The notes: generated by a model not told the origin, from the sequence alone. A DNA stretch of 64,000 nt from Coix lacryma-jobi var. lacryma-jobi (GCA_009763385.1 CM019826.1:81105942-81169941); one strand, 5' to 3'; positions 43,168 to 55,028 are shown, counted from the stretch's first letter. Made by a program: numbers and translations.

Positions 43168-44397
43168 TTATTCTTTCTTGGGTGCATCAGCAGATCCTGA
43201 GGAGGACCTCGATGATTGCACGTCAGTAGAATTCTCTTTCTTTTTCCATACTTGTTTAACTGGTGGTCTTGTCTCCTTTACTTCTTCGTCCTTCATTTCC
43301 TTTAATAGGATATCTTCACTCCTGGTAACTTCTCCTTCATAGTCAGCCCATCCATCCTTGATTTGTTGATTCTTGTTGCGTTGGGATGTGCGGTGTCTCT
43401 TCCTTGAGTGGTTCTTCTTTTCGTGTACATTAGTGGCATAACTATTGAAATAACAACGTACCTTCTCTCTGAAGAACTGGAAGTGGATCTCTCCAGATCT
43501 CATGTAGATGATGGCGCCAGTGGTGTTGAGGAAGGGTCTTCCTAGGATGATGTGAATGTCGTTTTCCTTTCCCATGTCTATTACTAAGAAGTCGGTGGGA
43601 ACATAGTGGGCTTTAATTTGGATCATCACGTCCTTTACTATTCCCTCCGGAAATCGATAAGTTTGGTCCGCCATCTGTAGCTGCACATATGTTTGATACA
43701 TAGGTCTATTTTTATATAATTGCTCATATGTTACCTTAGACATTATATTGACCCTTGAGCCAATGCCGCAGAAACTCTTGTGGAATGTACTTCCTTCGAT
43801 CTTGCAATCGATGGTGGGTACGCCTGGGTCATCCCTTTTGGCGAGGTATGGTGATGCAAGAAGGTGGTCGTGTTCTGTTTGGACAGAGTTGACCATCCAT
43901 ACTGTGTCTTGATGTGGTTGTGTAGCCTTGTTCTTCCTCCTTCTGTTCCTATTCTTCTTCTTCGATGATATGATGTTTGCATCTTCGTAGGGCATGTGAA
44001 GGTGGACTTTGGTAGTGAGTGTACGTCTCTTGAAACTGAATCTTTCTTTGTTGCCTATGATTGTGAAACAGATCTTGGCGCTGTCCGTGTAGATGATGGC
44101 TTTCGTTGAGCTTAGGAACGGGCGTCCAAGAATGATGGGTGCTCTTTTGTCTCCACCTGTTTCAACGATCATAAAGTCTGCACACACATACGAGCGTCTC
44201 ACTCGTATACAGATATCTTCTAGAATTCCTAATGGGTAGCACAGTGTCTGATCTGCGAGCTGCAAACACCTAGTTGTATATAATAGAGGTGCACCATGTA
44301 TTTGTTCGTATATTACCCTTGGCATAATGTTGACGCTTGCTCCAAGGTCACAGACTGCTTCTTCAAAATTGTGAGGTCCAATATGAATTGGAATCAC
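43168..44397 (-). CDS. Tandem protease-like domains of E
   Basis: Open for 409 codons. Domain 1 has CDLGASVNIM, ADFMIVETGG and APIILGRPFL. After a basic linker, domain 2 has CGIGSRVNIM where an active site should be, then TDFLVIDMG and HIILGRPFL. So the second copy keeps the retropepsin frame but not the catalytic aspartate. The reading frame is that of gag, upstream of a TGA at 44413-44415. Confidence 0.8.
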   Translation of the reverse strand: MIPIHIGPHNFEEAVCDLGASVNIMPRVIYEQIHGAPLLYTTRCLQLADQTLCYPLGILEDICIRVRRSYVCADFMIVETGGDKRAPIILGRPFLSSTKAIIYTDSAKICFTIIGNKERFSFKRRTLTTKVHLHMPYEDANIISSKKKNRNRRRKNKATQPHQDTVWMVNSVQTEHDHLLASPYLAKRDDPGVPTIDCKIEGSTFHKSFCGIGSRVNIMSKVTYEQLYKNRPMYQTYVQLQMADQTYRFPEGIVKDVMIQIKAHYVPTDFLVIDMGKENDIHIILGRPFLNTTGAIIYMRSGEIHFQFFREKVRCYFNSYATNVHEKKNHSRKRHRTSQRNKNQQIKDGWADYEGEVTRSEDILLKEMKDEEVKETRPPVKQVWKKKENSTDVQSSRSSSGSADAPKKE

Positions 44398-44399
44398 AG

Positions 44400-45704
44400 G
44401 TCTTCCTGGATCTCATTTCTTTGGGGCGATGGAGTCATCCATCCATTCTCTTGAAGGTCTAGGTATGAGGTGTCCTGCATCAAGGATGTCTACAAGATTT
44501 GCAGTTCCTAGCTCTTTTGGATTTCCAGGAATCTTACCTTTTTCAGCCATAGGGACTGAAGCTGCTAACTAAGATAACTGAGATTCTATCATTTTATTAA
44601 AGCCATGTTGATTCTTTATGGCAGAAGTAAAACTATCCATTCTAGTATTAATATTTTCAAGCAGTTTATCAGTGGAAGCTATCTTTTTAGACATATTATC
44701 AATAATTTTATTTTGATTGGATATCATCTCTCTCAAAGGTGGTTGATTAAAAGTATTACCTAGGTAGTTACCTGAGTAGTTACCTGAGTAATTAGGCCTT
44801 GATTGCTGGTTCCATCCTTGAGTTTGTTGAGGATGATAGTTGGTGTTGTTGTTGATGTACTTTGCATCCTCTTGAATCTCAGGGCAGTTGCTCCCTGAAT
44901 GACTAGTGCCTCCACACTCTTCACACGTCATGCGAGATTCATAGATTTGTTTGACGTCTTCTCTCTTGGGAGTGTGTTCATCGAACTTTTTCATGAGTAG
45001 GTCAAGTTTGGCAGACAACATGTCTACTTCCTTCAGTTGATGTATTCCTCCCCTCTTGCGTGGCTGAGAGCGTTCCTCGTTCCAACCTTGGTTAGAGGCC
45101 ATCTTCTCTATGAGTGTAGTTGCATTGTTGATCGTGAGTGATAAGAATGATCCTCCAGCAGCGACATCCACATTCTCACGGGTACTTGAAGTGAGCCCGT
45201 GGTAGAAGGTCCGCATGAGTAGCCAATTCTCCATCCCATGGTGAGGGCATTCTGATATGTAGTTTTCAAAGCGTTCCCAAGCTTCTGGGATTGATTCTTC
45301 ATGTTGTTGCTCAAAAGTTGAAATCTTGGCACGGAGGGCATTCGTCTTGCCCACTGGAAAGAACTTTGCTAGGAAGGTAGTTGAACAGATCGCCCACGAG
45401 GTGTTTTTATCTTTGTTGGCGTAGAACCATTGTTTTGCTTTCCCCAAGAGTGAGAATGGGAACAAGCGAAGTAGAATGGCGTCCCTTTCGACTCCTTTGA
45501 TGGTGAAAGTGCTACAAATCTCTAGAAAGTGTTGGAGATGAGCGCTTGCGTCTTCATGTGCTTTTCGCAAAACTGATTAGCTTGCACCATGTTGATCAAG
45601 GCTGGCTTGAGTTCAAATCCGTTGTCTCCCACATTGACTGTTGGTCCAGTCCTAATGTTCACAGTGGTTGGTGCAGAGAACTCGCGGAGTGTCTTGTCGG
45701 CCAT
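44400..45704 (-). pseudogene. gag: Gag of E, frameshifted
   Basis: ATG at 45704 (MADKTLREFSAP). A one-base deletion near 45563 shifts the frame (ANQFCEK against ANQFCGKAHED in A). The capsid core FPFSLLGKAKQWFY, ECPHHGMENWLL and the knuckle CEECGGTSHSGSNC follow. TAG at 44569-44571 stands where A has CAG, and TGA at 44413-44415 precedes the protease. It cannot make a full protein now. Confidence 0.87.
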
Positions 45705-46057
45705 GGTGTCCAACACTGGTGTTAAGCTTCTTCTTATCTGGCTAACTTCTGGTAGTGGTGCTGCAGGTCTCTTAAGTTTGCGTCTAGTTTTCCTTAGTAA
45801 AGCTTCAGGATCCTCAATGTAGTTTTTCGGAAGTTGGAAACTAGTAATACATCACCCTGCATAAGATATAAAAGATAAACAAAGCCAGGGTAAGTCTGTT
45901 TGAGTAAAAGTAAATAATCAGTGCATTATCACATGTGTGTAAGTAAAATGATATGTTCTAGCTACCATTCTAAATGCTGCTAATGCAGTGTCCTATCAGT
46001 GTTTATAAAGATTTTAATAATTAACCCTAGGTATCATCCCTAATTGAATTGATGTGA

Positions 46058-46075
46058 TCCCCGGCAACGGCGCCA
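46058..46075 (-). other. Primer-binding site of E (tRNA-Asp type)
   Basis: Minus strand TGGCGCCGTTGCCGGGGA, an exact complement of the plant tRNA-Asp 3' end, 8 bases after the 5' LTR. Unlike A and B there is only one copy. Confidence 0.87.
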
Positions 46076-46083
46076 GAAATGCT

Positions 46084-47876
46084 TGTTGACACTCCTTAAT
46101 GGAATCACTCTAAGAAGAGAGCCACATAAAATAATAAACTAGTGAAAGCACTAAAGAGTGTACGGGACACTACTAACTCCACTTAACGTCAAGTTGTCAT
46201 CCCCAACATGAAGCTAGCAATGCAAATATATCAGGGCACTGGATTTAAAGATAGATATTTACCCGCAAGCGCACAGATAAACATACCCGCTGTAGAAGCA
46301 TTTCACCCAAGCTAGTCTCAGGTATCGTTATTTATATTTAGCCTAGAGACTAATCAATTCAAGATATGATGGCATTGTAAGGACTTAACAACATTTAATA
46401 TGGCACACTTATAATAAGACTGATAACACACTAATTACTTCAAACAAGAATCAGGTTACAGAGTAAATGATATGATAAATAATTGATAAAGGATAACAGA
46501 GATCAGATCAATCAAGGATAAACTTAGAACAGTACTACCTAGCAAGTGATGATTAGAACGAATATTAATGAGAAACATTCCTAAGTTATTCTAATTACAA
46601 GTCATATCATACATTGATTAGTGCAATTATATTGGGCAATCATTGGCTAGGTCACATCATATTTATAATCAAGAGGCAACTCCATAGTAAAAGTGTCAAG
46701 CAAAGTAACCCTTAAACCATGAGTTAACTGAGCCATACTGAACACTATATTCGGGAGGTGGAATACAAAGGACTCAACAAGTCTGTCACACCCGCGATCT
46801 ACCACTCTATCCGGAACATAGGACGCATTCGCAGATAAATAATGTATTGGCACCACGCCTACACGGCATCTATCACCCACCCGTTGTACTTTAAGATGAG
46901 CGTTATACGAACATGAGTATAAACATAACGATGAACTATCTATGCCAAATATAAAATCAAAGCAGACTATAAGCATTATAACTAAGAATATAATCATTGA
47001 TGTCTTAATCATACCAATTGTATTGCTATCTAGAACACGATGATGAACAATAAACTGAATCAGATCATCGAGAAGAACTAAAGTACGAACTAGAACATGA
47101 ACTAGAACAAGATTATGAACTAGATGATGAACTAGACGATGAACATGAACTAGACGATGAACTAGAACATAAACAATGAAGAACAATGATGAACTAGAAG
47201 AGCAATTATAAAATAGATCCATAATGTTAATACAAGAGAGAAGATCTTGGGTTTACCGAGCCTTCTCGTGATTAGGTCAGGAATCCAAGCGAAGCTTGCC
47301 TCCTCTAATCCTATTCTATCTACTAATCTAGGTAGATGAAGTTCTAGGGCTTCCGATTGATCTCCTTCTGAAGCTCTGATTGATGATGTCTAATGATCAA
47401 ACCCTGATTGATTGATGAAGAGGGGGGTCAGGGGCTATTTATATAGCCCTGGGCAATGAACCGTGGCCCTTGGATCAAACCGACTCAAGGTACGGCCGAG
47501 ATGCATCCTAAAGGTCGGTGAAGATAGCTTGCAGAGGACGGAACCCAGCGGGCCCAGGGGGTGACCGGTCGGTCTCCTGGTGGGACCGGTCGGTACCACC
47601 AGTCGGCCTCTCGCGGTGGTCGACCTCCTGGTGTCTTCTTGCATCCTCTGGAGTCTTCTAGAATAATCCTTACGTGGTGGTTGCGTTATATCCCATTGGT
47701 TTCCTTCTATGGGAAGCTTTTGGTGCTGATTTCTTGGTTTAGTCCCTGCAGAATCATAACTCACCAAAACTTGTGGAATATTATCAGTTGAAACCCTAAA
47801 CCTTTGTCGGTGATCAAATTCTTGCCCTTTTCATATTTATTTATCCCTTAATTATGATAGATAACCACTGTCAACA
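46084..47876 (-). repeat. 5' LTR of E
   Basis: Carries TATATAAA (47438-47445, minus), the GGTGGGACC/GGTCCCACC-like inverted repeat upstream of it, and the 191-codon open frame (46647-47222). Confidence 0.92.
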
Positions 47877-48914
47877 TACACTAAGCTAAAAATGCATGAT
47901 ATGCACAATGCAACAGCTTCAAGTGTATAGCAATCAGAATGAAAAGATGCTCAAAAGGGTGCTGCCCTGAAAGTGTAGCAATGAATACAAATGCTAGCAA
48001 AGGCTCAAACTGATCAAATGAATACAAAATATGAACAATTAAGCATATGAGTAATTTTAAGCCATTTGAAAAGGAGTCCACCACTAAAATAGCACATAGC
48101 ATGAATAGACAGGAAATCAACCAAGTGCTAACTCAAGTATAAAAGGTGAACTACCCCTAGCAAAGTTCAATAATCATGCCATAGAATGAAGCATAAACTT
48201 GTGTTATTTTCAAATTTTATCGGAGATTGCAGCGGTATTAACACAAGTTCATATTAAAAGCATGTGATTGCGAGAGGTTAAAAGCATAGTCATTGCCTAA
48301 CTTTTCAATCGGGCTAAGCCTATGCAATAAAAGCAATCAGAAGCTTAAAGCACCGGTTTCGGTCTTACACTACACGGCTCAAGTTTAACTCAAATGTGCA
48401 ATGAGAAACAGTCTCGATACCGTGATGTGCTGACACATGCAATCCCATCTCGATCTTTTCATTTCACTAATACTTGGATCACATTTTAAGCACAATGTAA
48501 ATATGAACAATCCAAGCAAGTGAATGACTCAGTGCAAGAGACATAGCAACCTAGCATACACAAGATAGCACAAGTGATCTCAACATATCCTACCCATGCT
48601 AGTTGCCACTCTCAATGGTGAACAAATTAAAAGTTTCATAGTTGATTAGTCAAGTTCACCATTTGCCAGAAATAGCTTAGCTCATAACATGTATCAAGTG
48701 ATCAAAAATAGCCTAGGCTACATGCATCATCATGAATAAACAGGGCATACCAAAAAGAGCATAATCTCGTTCTCATTGCTCTAAACATGAAGCTCTAAAA
48801 AGTACTAGAATACATGATGAAATGCATGCAAAAGCTAGTCTATCAAAGACAAAACAAAACTAGCCTAAAAAGGAAAACCCAAAACAAAAGGGTATCGGAG
48901 AAGTCAAACTAAGA
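47877..48914 (-). other. 3' region of D, part upstream of E
   Basis: Minus-strand homologue of C 21342-22330 (for example the ATGCTAGGTTGCTATGTCTC block and AGTTTAACTCAAA). No gene. Confidence 0.75.
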
Positions 48915-49349
48915 TACAACAGGCAAAATGCTTCCCCAACTAAAAGGGAAACACACATCAAACTCACAAGCGAAGAGCCAGGAAACGCTCAAGCGATAGC
49001 CAGCAAAATCCACATCGAAAAGACCACACAACAAAAAGAGGTCAAGGAAGAAGAGTACCAAAACCCGAACTCAGAAGTGTGTCAGAGGTACCTCATGAAG
49101 CGCATGACCGCCTGCTAGTGTGATACCCGAGGGGACCCCTAAATCTGCTGAACTCCAGGGCGTCTGCCTCGCCGAAGTTGTCTCCCCCTCGCCTGATGCT
49201 ATCGCTCCCACAGGTGCAGCTAGTGCTCGTAGGAGATGCTTCTCGAACGGAACCCCAAGTCGTGGAAGAAGTGGGATCAGGTCCGTGAGCCGAAATGCCC
49301 TCTCCAGGCTCCTGTTCTCCTGCAAACTCAAAAGCAGAAGAGAACACAA
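48915..49349 (-). pseudogene. pol: Remnant of RT linker fused to RNase H in D
   Basis: Minus strand: FEFAGEQEPGEG and, in another frame, GEGETTSARQTP match the integrase-RT linker of C (GEITSAREAP). It is followed at once by traces of RNase H: GTCATGCGC and AGGTACCTC, a TCTGAGTTCGGGTTTTGG block matching C, and DVCFPF with its stop (C: GVCFPF). The whole reverse transcriptase is missing between them. Confidence 0.65.
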
Positions 49350-50209
49350 GGCATCGTCTCGTCTAGTGTGACCTCAAGGTCTCCACGAAAACGGTTAGTC
49401 ACATAATAAGCATAAGGTGAACTCTCAACAAAAAAGAGGTCTACCTAAGAATGATACCGCAAGGAGATGTGAATTCAATCTAGACATGACTATCATGCAA
49501 CAGGATAAAGCACTATATAGCAAAATGCAGACTAGAGACATGATCAACCCAAACACAGCCTAAACCTCAACACATGCTACAATGCAAGATAATGATAGCA
49601 ATAGATCCAAAAGCATGTACTATGATAAAATTGTGGAAAGGCTAGTGCTCAAACTAATCATATCAACAGGATACATGTAGCTAACCAAAACTAGCACCTA
49701 AAAAGTGATACCTAATGAACATCATACCTCTACAAGTAAAGCTCATGGAGAAGAATGGTAAAGCATGACATAATGTTCATGAGGATCACAGACTAGCATG
49801 AAAAGTGGAATAGCCACCAAAACTGTACACAAGACTAGCATGACATGATATACAAGATAGCACATGCTAGACTAAAACAAAACATGATACAAAAGAAAAT
49901 GTACATGCACATACTATACAAGTGAGCACATGATAGTCCATCTCATTCCACAAGAAATAGAACATGGGAGTACACGGTATGAGTGTAAAAGAAAGCTCAC
50001 CAACTGCAAAAACCTCTTTGGAGGCAAATCTAAGCGGGGTGTAGAGAACCATCAAATCTTGATCACATCTAAAAGATCAAGCTCCATCAGGCGCATGTTC
50101 TCCACCCCGCGTCCTCATATCTACACACAAGAGGACAAAGTAACCCGAGTCTTGGATCCCAAAGGGTTAGCAAGCATATACTTGGGAACCCAAGACTTGG
50201 TCACAAAAC
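49350..50209 (-). other. Non-coding spacer of D
   Basis: AT-rich, no gene seen. Near 50209 the minus strand reads VTKSWVPKYMLANPLGSKT, like the end of the gag-pol spacer of SIRE-type elements, then a stop. F is inserted after AAAAC at 50205-50209. Confidence 0.5.
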
Positions 50210-53200
50210 TGTAACACCTCTGGTGTTTAATATGTAATTAACCTGACATGTCATCATCATTAGTCATTAATCATTCTTGCCTTGCATTTATGTTTGCTTA
50301 GTACTTATGTAGCAATCTCTTTTCAAAAACCCTAAAGCCCAAATCTTCCTTTAAGGGCAAAAATGGTAATTTCACCTCTGTGCCTAGTCTTGTGTATTTC
50401 TTGTTTAGTTTAGTGTCTTGAAGCTTTGCTGTGTTGTTCAAAACCCAAAATCAAAAACAGATTTCAAATCCCTTTGAAAAACCCTAAATTCCAAACCCTG
50501 GTTTTTACCCCTCTTTTAATAATTTAAAAACTATTCAAAATTTGGAGTTGGTCCAAAAAGCAAAGCTGTAAATCTGATCTAGCGGAACAACTTTGGTATT
50601 TGCATATTTTCAAGTTTCTATATAAAATCAAAAGTAATTTTGAAATTATTCAAATCTTAAAAGTGTCCCCTTTTCTGATTCCGAAAATAATTCAAGAACT
50701 GTTTGGAATTTGAAAATATTCTTTTTGACAAAGATGTAGATCTCCTTTTTCTGCACAACTTTGGTATTTTGAGTTTTTACTGCTCAGTTTAATTTTTGGG
50801 AGAAATTTGAAAAATACAGAAAATCAAACCCTACACCCTAGCCCTGTTCATCTTCTACCTAAGGCCAGGGGGGGCCGGTCATGGCAGCTCGCCGGCGCTG
50901 CGTGCGCCCCGCGCCTGGCAGCTACTCGCCTGCCTCCAACCTGCCGCCGCTGTCCGCGCCATCGTTCCGCATCCGCACGCGCAAGCGCTGACCTCCGCCC
51001 CCGTCCCCCACTGCTCCCCGACATCGCCGCCGCGTGGCCATCGCCGGCAAGCACGACGCCCGGGTCCCAAACTGATTTCCGTCCCTTCTTCATCATGAGA
51101 TCGATAACACGCGCCACGGGCATTCTTATCCACCCCCGCGAGCTCCCTAATGGTCCCTGGCCGCGGCTATAAAAGGCCCGCCGGCCGGCCGGAGCAGCTC
51201 ACTCACCTCCGCCACCGTCGCCAGCTCACTCTAGAGTCTCCGCCGCTCCACCACCTAGCCCAGAAGCTCCGCCTTGAGCTCGCGAAGCTTCCCAGCCCCT
51301 CAATTTTACCTCCGCCGCCTCCAATCGCCCGGCGTAACCCCATCTTCCCAAACTCCGGCGAAACACCGGTGAGCTCGGGTTCGGGAAATCCCCACTCTCC
51401 GGCCATGATCATCTTTCTCCGACCCCTGTGTCAGCTTCCCTGTCTTCTTGCGGCTCTGACCGTGCCATTGTGACCTCGTGCGGTGCACAGGATCGCCGGA
51501 GCGCCGAGCGCCGCCGTGAACGCCCGCCGAGCTCCATCGACCACCTTGTTCCGTCCCGCCGAGTCCTGCCTCCGACCCGTGGTAAGCACTCGAAGCCCCC
51601 GGTCTCTGCTTCCACTCCGCTTCGCCCGAGCCAGGCCTCGAGCAAGCACTCGCTCGAGCCAGGCCTCGAGCAGACACGTACCCTCGCCACTTCGCCCGAG
51701 CCTAGCCTCGAGCGGACTCACGCACCCTCAGCTTCGCCGAGCCTAGTCTCGAGCAAGCATGCACCCTCCGCTTCGCCCGAGCCTCCCGGCCAGGCCTCGG
51801 ACGAAATGATCGTTTTCTGTCTCGCCCGAGCCTCCCGGCCAGGCCTCGGACGGCCGTTTGTTTCCGCTTCGCCCGAGCCCTGCGAGGGAGGAGCACAGTG
51901 CTCTTTTCCTTTTTGGAAGTTGTGAATAGTGTTCTGTTTTCATCTTTTTGTATGATTTTCTGTATTGCTCTAAAAATTCTGAAAATTTTACTGTTGAGTC
52001 TTTATACTATGTAGTATTTTATAAAAATATGAAACTTGACTTTTCTGCAAGAATTTGAAAATGTAAAATCCCTCTTTTAATTAATAAATGGATGGTTTTG
52101 GATTTTTAGAAAATCTTTTATAACTCCAAAAATCATGAGATAAATTTTTGTGAGCTTCCTATGCCATATTTAGTCTCTGGTGAAATTTTGAAGTCTTTTG
52201 GAACAAGTTGATTTGTGAGCATTTATCTTTAATTGTTAAATAGTGCCTTTTGTTAATTAATGTCTGATTTTATTTGAGCACCTTAATGACCTCCAAAAAT
52301 TATGAAATTTGTTTTGCCATCTATCTACACCATAATGAACTTCTGTGATTAATTTGGTAATTTTTGGAGTAACTGCATAAAAAGACCTTTTTAAATAATT
52401 AAGAAAAACAGAAAAGGTGATTAAGGTTCATGTTGTATGCCCTGTGTTGCATTGTTCATGCTAGCATACTCATGAGCATGCATCATTGCATTCGTATAGT
52501 CACCGAAGAAGGCGTCAAGATCGAGGCAGCCGCTGACGAACCTGTCCCTGAGGCTACCCCGAGCTACGACAACTGCCCTGCCGCCCTCGAGCCTGCCCTC
52601 TTTGCTCTTCAAGGCAAGCCCCGGTGCATTTAACCCCTTTCCTTGAATTTATAAATGATTTCCTTAAATGCTTGAGTTAAATTATTGCATTAGGTTTATA
52701 GGAGTTGTGTGCTATCCTAATTGATGCACTATCCACCTTGACCACTGATACACCCGATACCTGCTTTTCAAATGTATTTGAAAAATGCTTAGCAATGCTT
52801 ATTGAATTAGACTTTGCAATAAAAATGCCAATTTCAAAAGTATGATCACTGAAAGAATCTTTATGGGAATTTGGCTTTACTTCCCGTTCGATGACTGCTT
52901 GCCTAGCTAGCATGTGGTCATTGTCGAGAAGAGGTTGTCCGCGCGTACGGTGCCGTCATGTTGTAGTCCGGGACTCAACAGTTGACACCGACCGGGACAG
53001 GGTTGAAAAACCGACAGGACCTGTACTCTTGGGTTAGAGTCCCGAGGTGCTTGTCGCTGGCGGAAAAATGTAGGGACCATCCGTATGGGGGCCTGCTGGT
53101 CAAGACTTGTAACTATTCACATACTTCGGAAAGCTCTGGCTCCGAGGAATCCTTTATTGGACCGACAACCGCGCACTGGAAGTGGAGAGATGGCGGAAGT

Positions 53201-54092
53201 AGCATGTACCCACGTGGTCGTCGTACCTGGATAGGAGTGGTGTACTGTACTTCCGGGTGGCATAGGACCGGGCCCAATCTTGGAGGAATCGTGGTAGACG
53301 AGTTGGCATATGCAAGCTTGGGTGCTACATATGTAGTGTGGATAGGGATCCTCAGCTGAGTATTATTTATCCGGATTAATGTTGCTCCTCGGTTATGGAG
53401 ACTTGGTCCACTGACTGTCAACGGAGAGTGGTTCTCAACTAGGTATGTTTTGAAATGTAAAATGAATCATGAACGATGAAGAATTGAAGAATACTGAATC
53501 TTTCCAAAATAAAATAAGGTTTACAAAATGCTTTTCTGCAAAATACCTGATCTTGCTTAAGCCTTACCTTGACTACCCTAAGCCTCTCATTCCTGAGTCT
53601 TCTCCCTTTTCTTTAGTCGGGTAAGTCTTGTTGAGTACCCCAGTACTCAGGGTTTGTTACCCATGCTGCAGGTATGACAGAGTCCCCGATGTGTCTTGCA
53701 CCCTGCTGCGTGACCATCGTCCAGGAAGAGGCCGATGAGGCCGAAGAATAGTTGTACACCCTCGGGCTGGGTGATTATAAGTATCTTTGCTGTTCTCCAC
53801 TACGTTGCCTATGTCTATCTCTATTATCAGAACTTGGTTTGTAATAACTGCACCTTAATTTCTATTTGGAACCCTGCTTTGTAAAACTATTGTTATTTAA
53901 GTCTTTCGCTCTTTATTCCGATGTTATTTGTAAAAGTATGCAATGCTGTAACCGAATTGTGAGATGATCCTGCGGACATTGGGCACTGATGTAGCCCGGT
54001 GGCGAACAGGTCTTAATCACATGGAACTTGGGTTCGGCTGTCAGAGGTTGACAGGGACACGTGGGCCATGAGATTAGGGCCGTTCCGTCACA
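50210..54092 (+). repeat. 5' LTR of F
   Basis: Starts TGTAACACCTCTGG and ends GTTCCGTCACA. It has an AT-rich first 600 bp, a GC-rich promoter zone, a block of CGCCCGAGCC repeats at about 51617-51880, and AT-rich sequence after that. ORFs in it (for example 51428-51925 and 52982-53359) have no recognisable domains. Confidence 0.93.
51168..51174 (+). promoter_or_regulatory. TATA box of the F 5' LTR
   Basis: TATAAAA in GCGGCTATAAAAGGCCCG, followed by a C-rich segment with ACTCACCTCCGCC, a typical plant core-promoter context. Confidence 0.75.
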
Positions 54093-54095
54093 GAG

Positions 54096-54107
54096 TGGTA
54101 TCGGAGC
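54096..54107 (+). other. Primer-binding site of F (initiator tRNA-Met type)
   Basis: TGGTATCGGAGC, three bases after the LTR; one change from TGGTATCAGAGC. Confidence 0.82.
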
Positions 54108-54422
54108 ATCTCACTTTAACGTTGCAGTGTTCGTTTTTGCGAAAACTTCAAAAGACCTTTTGAGTTCAAACAAACTAAACTTGACTATTTTGAGTCCAAA
54201 TTGCTTCTCTCATCTTGTCTCTCATATGGCAACACTAGCTAGTGGAACAACATGATCTAAGCCCTATGTACCTTATTTATTTATTGCATTGCTTTGTTCC
54301 GTAGGAACGATTCATGCATCATGTCATAATCACTTAAGTTAACTTCCTCTCTAAGTTCGTTGGTGTAGTATGCCTTTACCTGTCCTTGCTAGCCTTTCTC
54401 ATCCATCTAATCTTGTCCAGAC

Positions 54423-55028
54423 ATGGCCCGTATCAAGCTGACTGCTCGCAAGTCGACTGGACCCAATGGCGTGCCGCGCCATCAGCTGGCACCACGCGTT
54501 GGAGAAGAGACTGCCGAATCTTCCAATGGTCGTCGCTTTCCCCGCCGCACCCGTAAGAACCTGAAGGAGGAGATCAAGGATCTGAAGGCTGAGCTGAAGA
54601 ACTTGGAGCATGACTTCAACCACTCACGCCTGGAGTTTTATGAGGCACGAGCTTCCCTGGAGCAGGCCAACCGGAACACGGTTCGCGCTATCGAGCAGCG
54701 CAATGATGCTTGGATCCGCGAGGACGTCACCAGAGCCGAGCTCCACGGACTGCAGCAGTACACAGCTCAGATTGAACAGTTCAATGATATGCTTCATGAG
54801 GAAGTGCATCAGCTGTATGATCAACTCCACCCCTTGGTACCCCCGGTTATGGAAGACCCTGAGGACGGAGTAGTGGAAGAACCCGATGTGGAACAAGAGC
54901 CAGACGTGGACGAAGAAATTGAACCTGCTGAGGACGTCCACGCTGAAGACGAGGACGAGGAGGAAGAGCCTGAGCTCATCCTCGAAGAAGACGACGACGA
55001 AGAAATGATCATCATCGATGAGGACTAG
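54423..55028 (+). CDS. Histone H3-tail-like, coiled-coil, acidic-tail protein of element F
   Basis: 201 codons, ATG at 54423, TAG at 55026-55028, no interruption. After the Met, ARIKLTARKSTG copies residues 1-12 of histone H3 at 10 of 12 positions, with K4, R8, K9, S10 and T11 in the same places. P-R-H-Q-L-A (17-22) matches H3 P-R-K-Q-L-A with a one-residue shift. H3 K14 and K18 are not kept. Residues 37-48 are basic, about 45-137 a probable coiled coil (LKEEIKDLKAELKNLEHD), and 144-201 are mostly Asp/Glu. It is not a histone: there is no histone fold. It lies between the 5' LTR and gag, a place for accessory ORFs. Function is unknown; mimicry of the H3 tail is an inference. Confidence 0.85.
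   Translation: MARIKLTARKSTGPNGVPRHQLAPRVGEETAESSNGRRFPRRTRKNLKEEIKDLKAELKNLEHDFNHSRLEFYEARASLEQANRNTVRAIEQRNDAWIREDVTRAELHGLQQYTAQIEQFNDMLHEEVHQLYDQLHPLVPPVMEDPEDGVVEEPDVEQEPDVDEEIEPAEDVHAEDEDEEEEPELILEEDDDEEMIIIDED

Larger units (their letters stand above)
39639..47876 (-). mobile_element. Element E: complete Athila-like gag-protease retrotransposon, family of A
   Basis: Flanked by TACAC at 39634-39638 and 47877-47881. LTRs are 1,793 bp (5', 46084-47876) and 1,782 bp (3', 39639-41420) with terminal inverted repeats TGTTGACA/TGTCAACA. The 4.66-kb interior has gag, two protease-like domains and about 1.7 kb of non-coding DNA, and no reverse transcriptase or integrase. It shows that A-family elements are gag-pro only by design, not by deletion of A. 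Confidence 0.93.

Noticed and set aside
51428..51925. 165-codon ORF (and its 204-codon counterpart at 61040) in the F LTR
   Set aside because: It follows GC-rich repeats read in a serine/proline/arginine-rich frame; several overlapping frames on both strands are equally open, as expected from composition.
52982..53359. 125-codon ORF in the F LTR (also at 62644)
   Set aside because: No recognised domain; it is part of the LTR and present twice only because LTRs are duplicated. A possible but unsupported gene.
53600..53760. Segment of the F LTR that reads like a short gene end (GTCCAGGAAGAGGCCGATGAGG)
   Set aside because: Repeated exactly in both LTRs and without an extended frame.
54423..55028. 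Captured host histone H3 gene
   Set aside because: Only the N-terminal tail resembles H3; there is no histone-fold sequence, and the rest is coiled coil and acidic.
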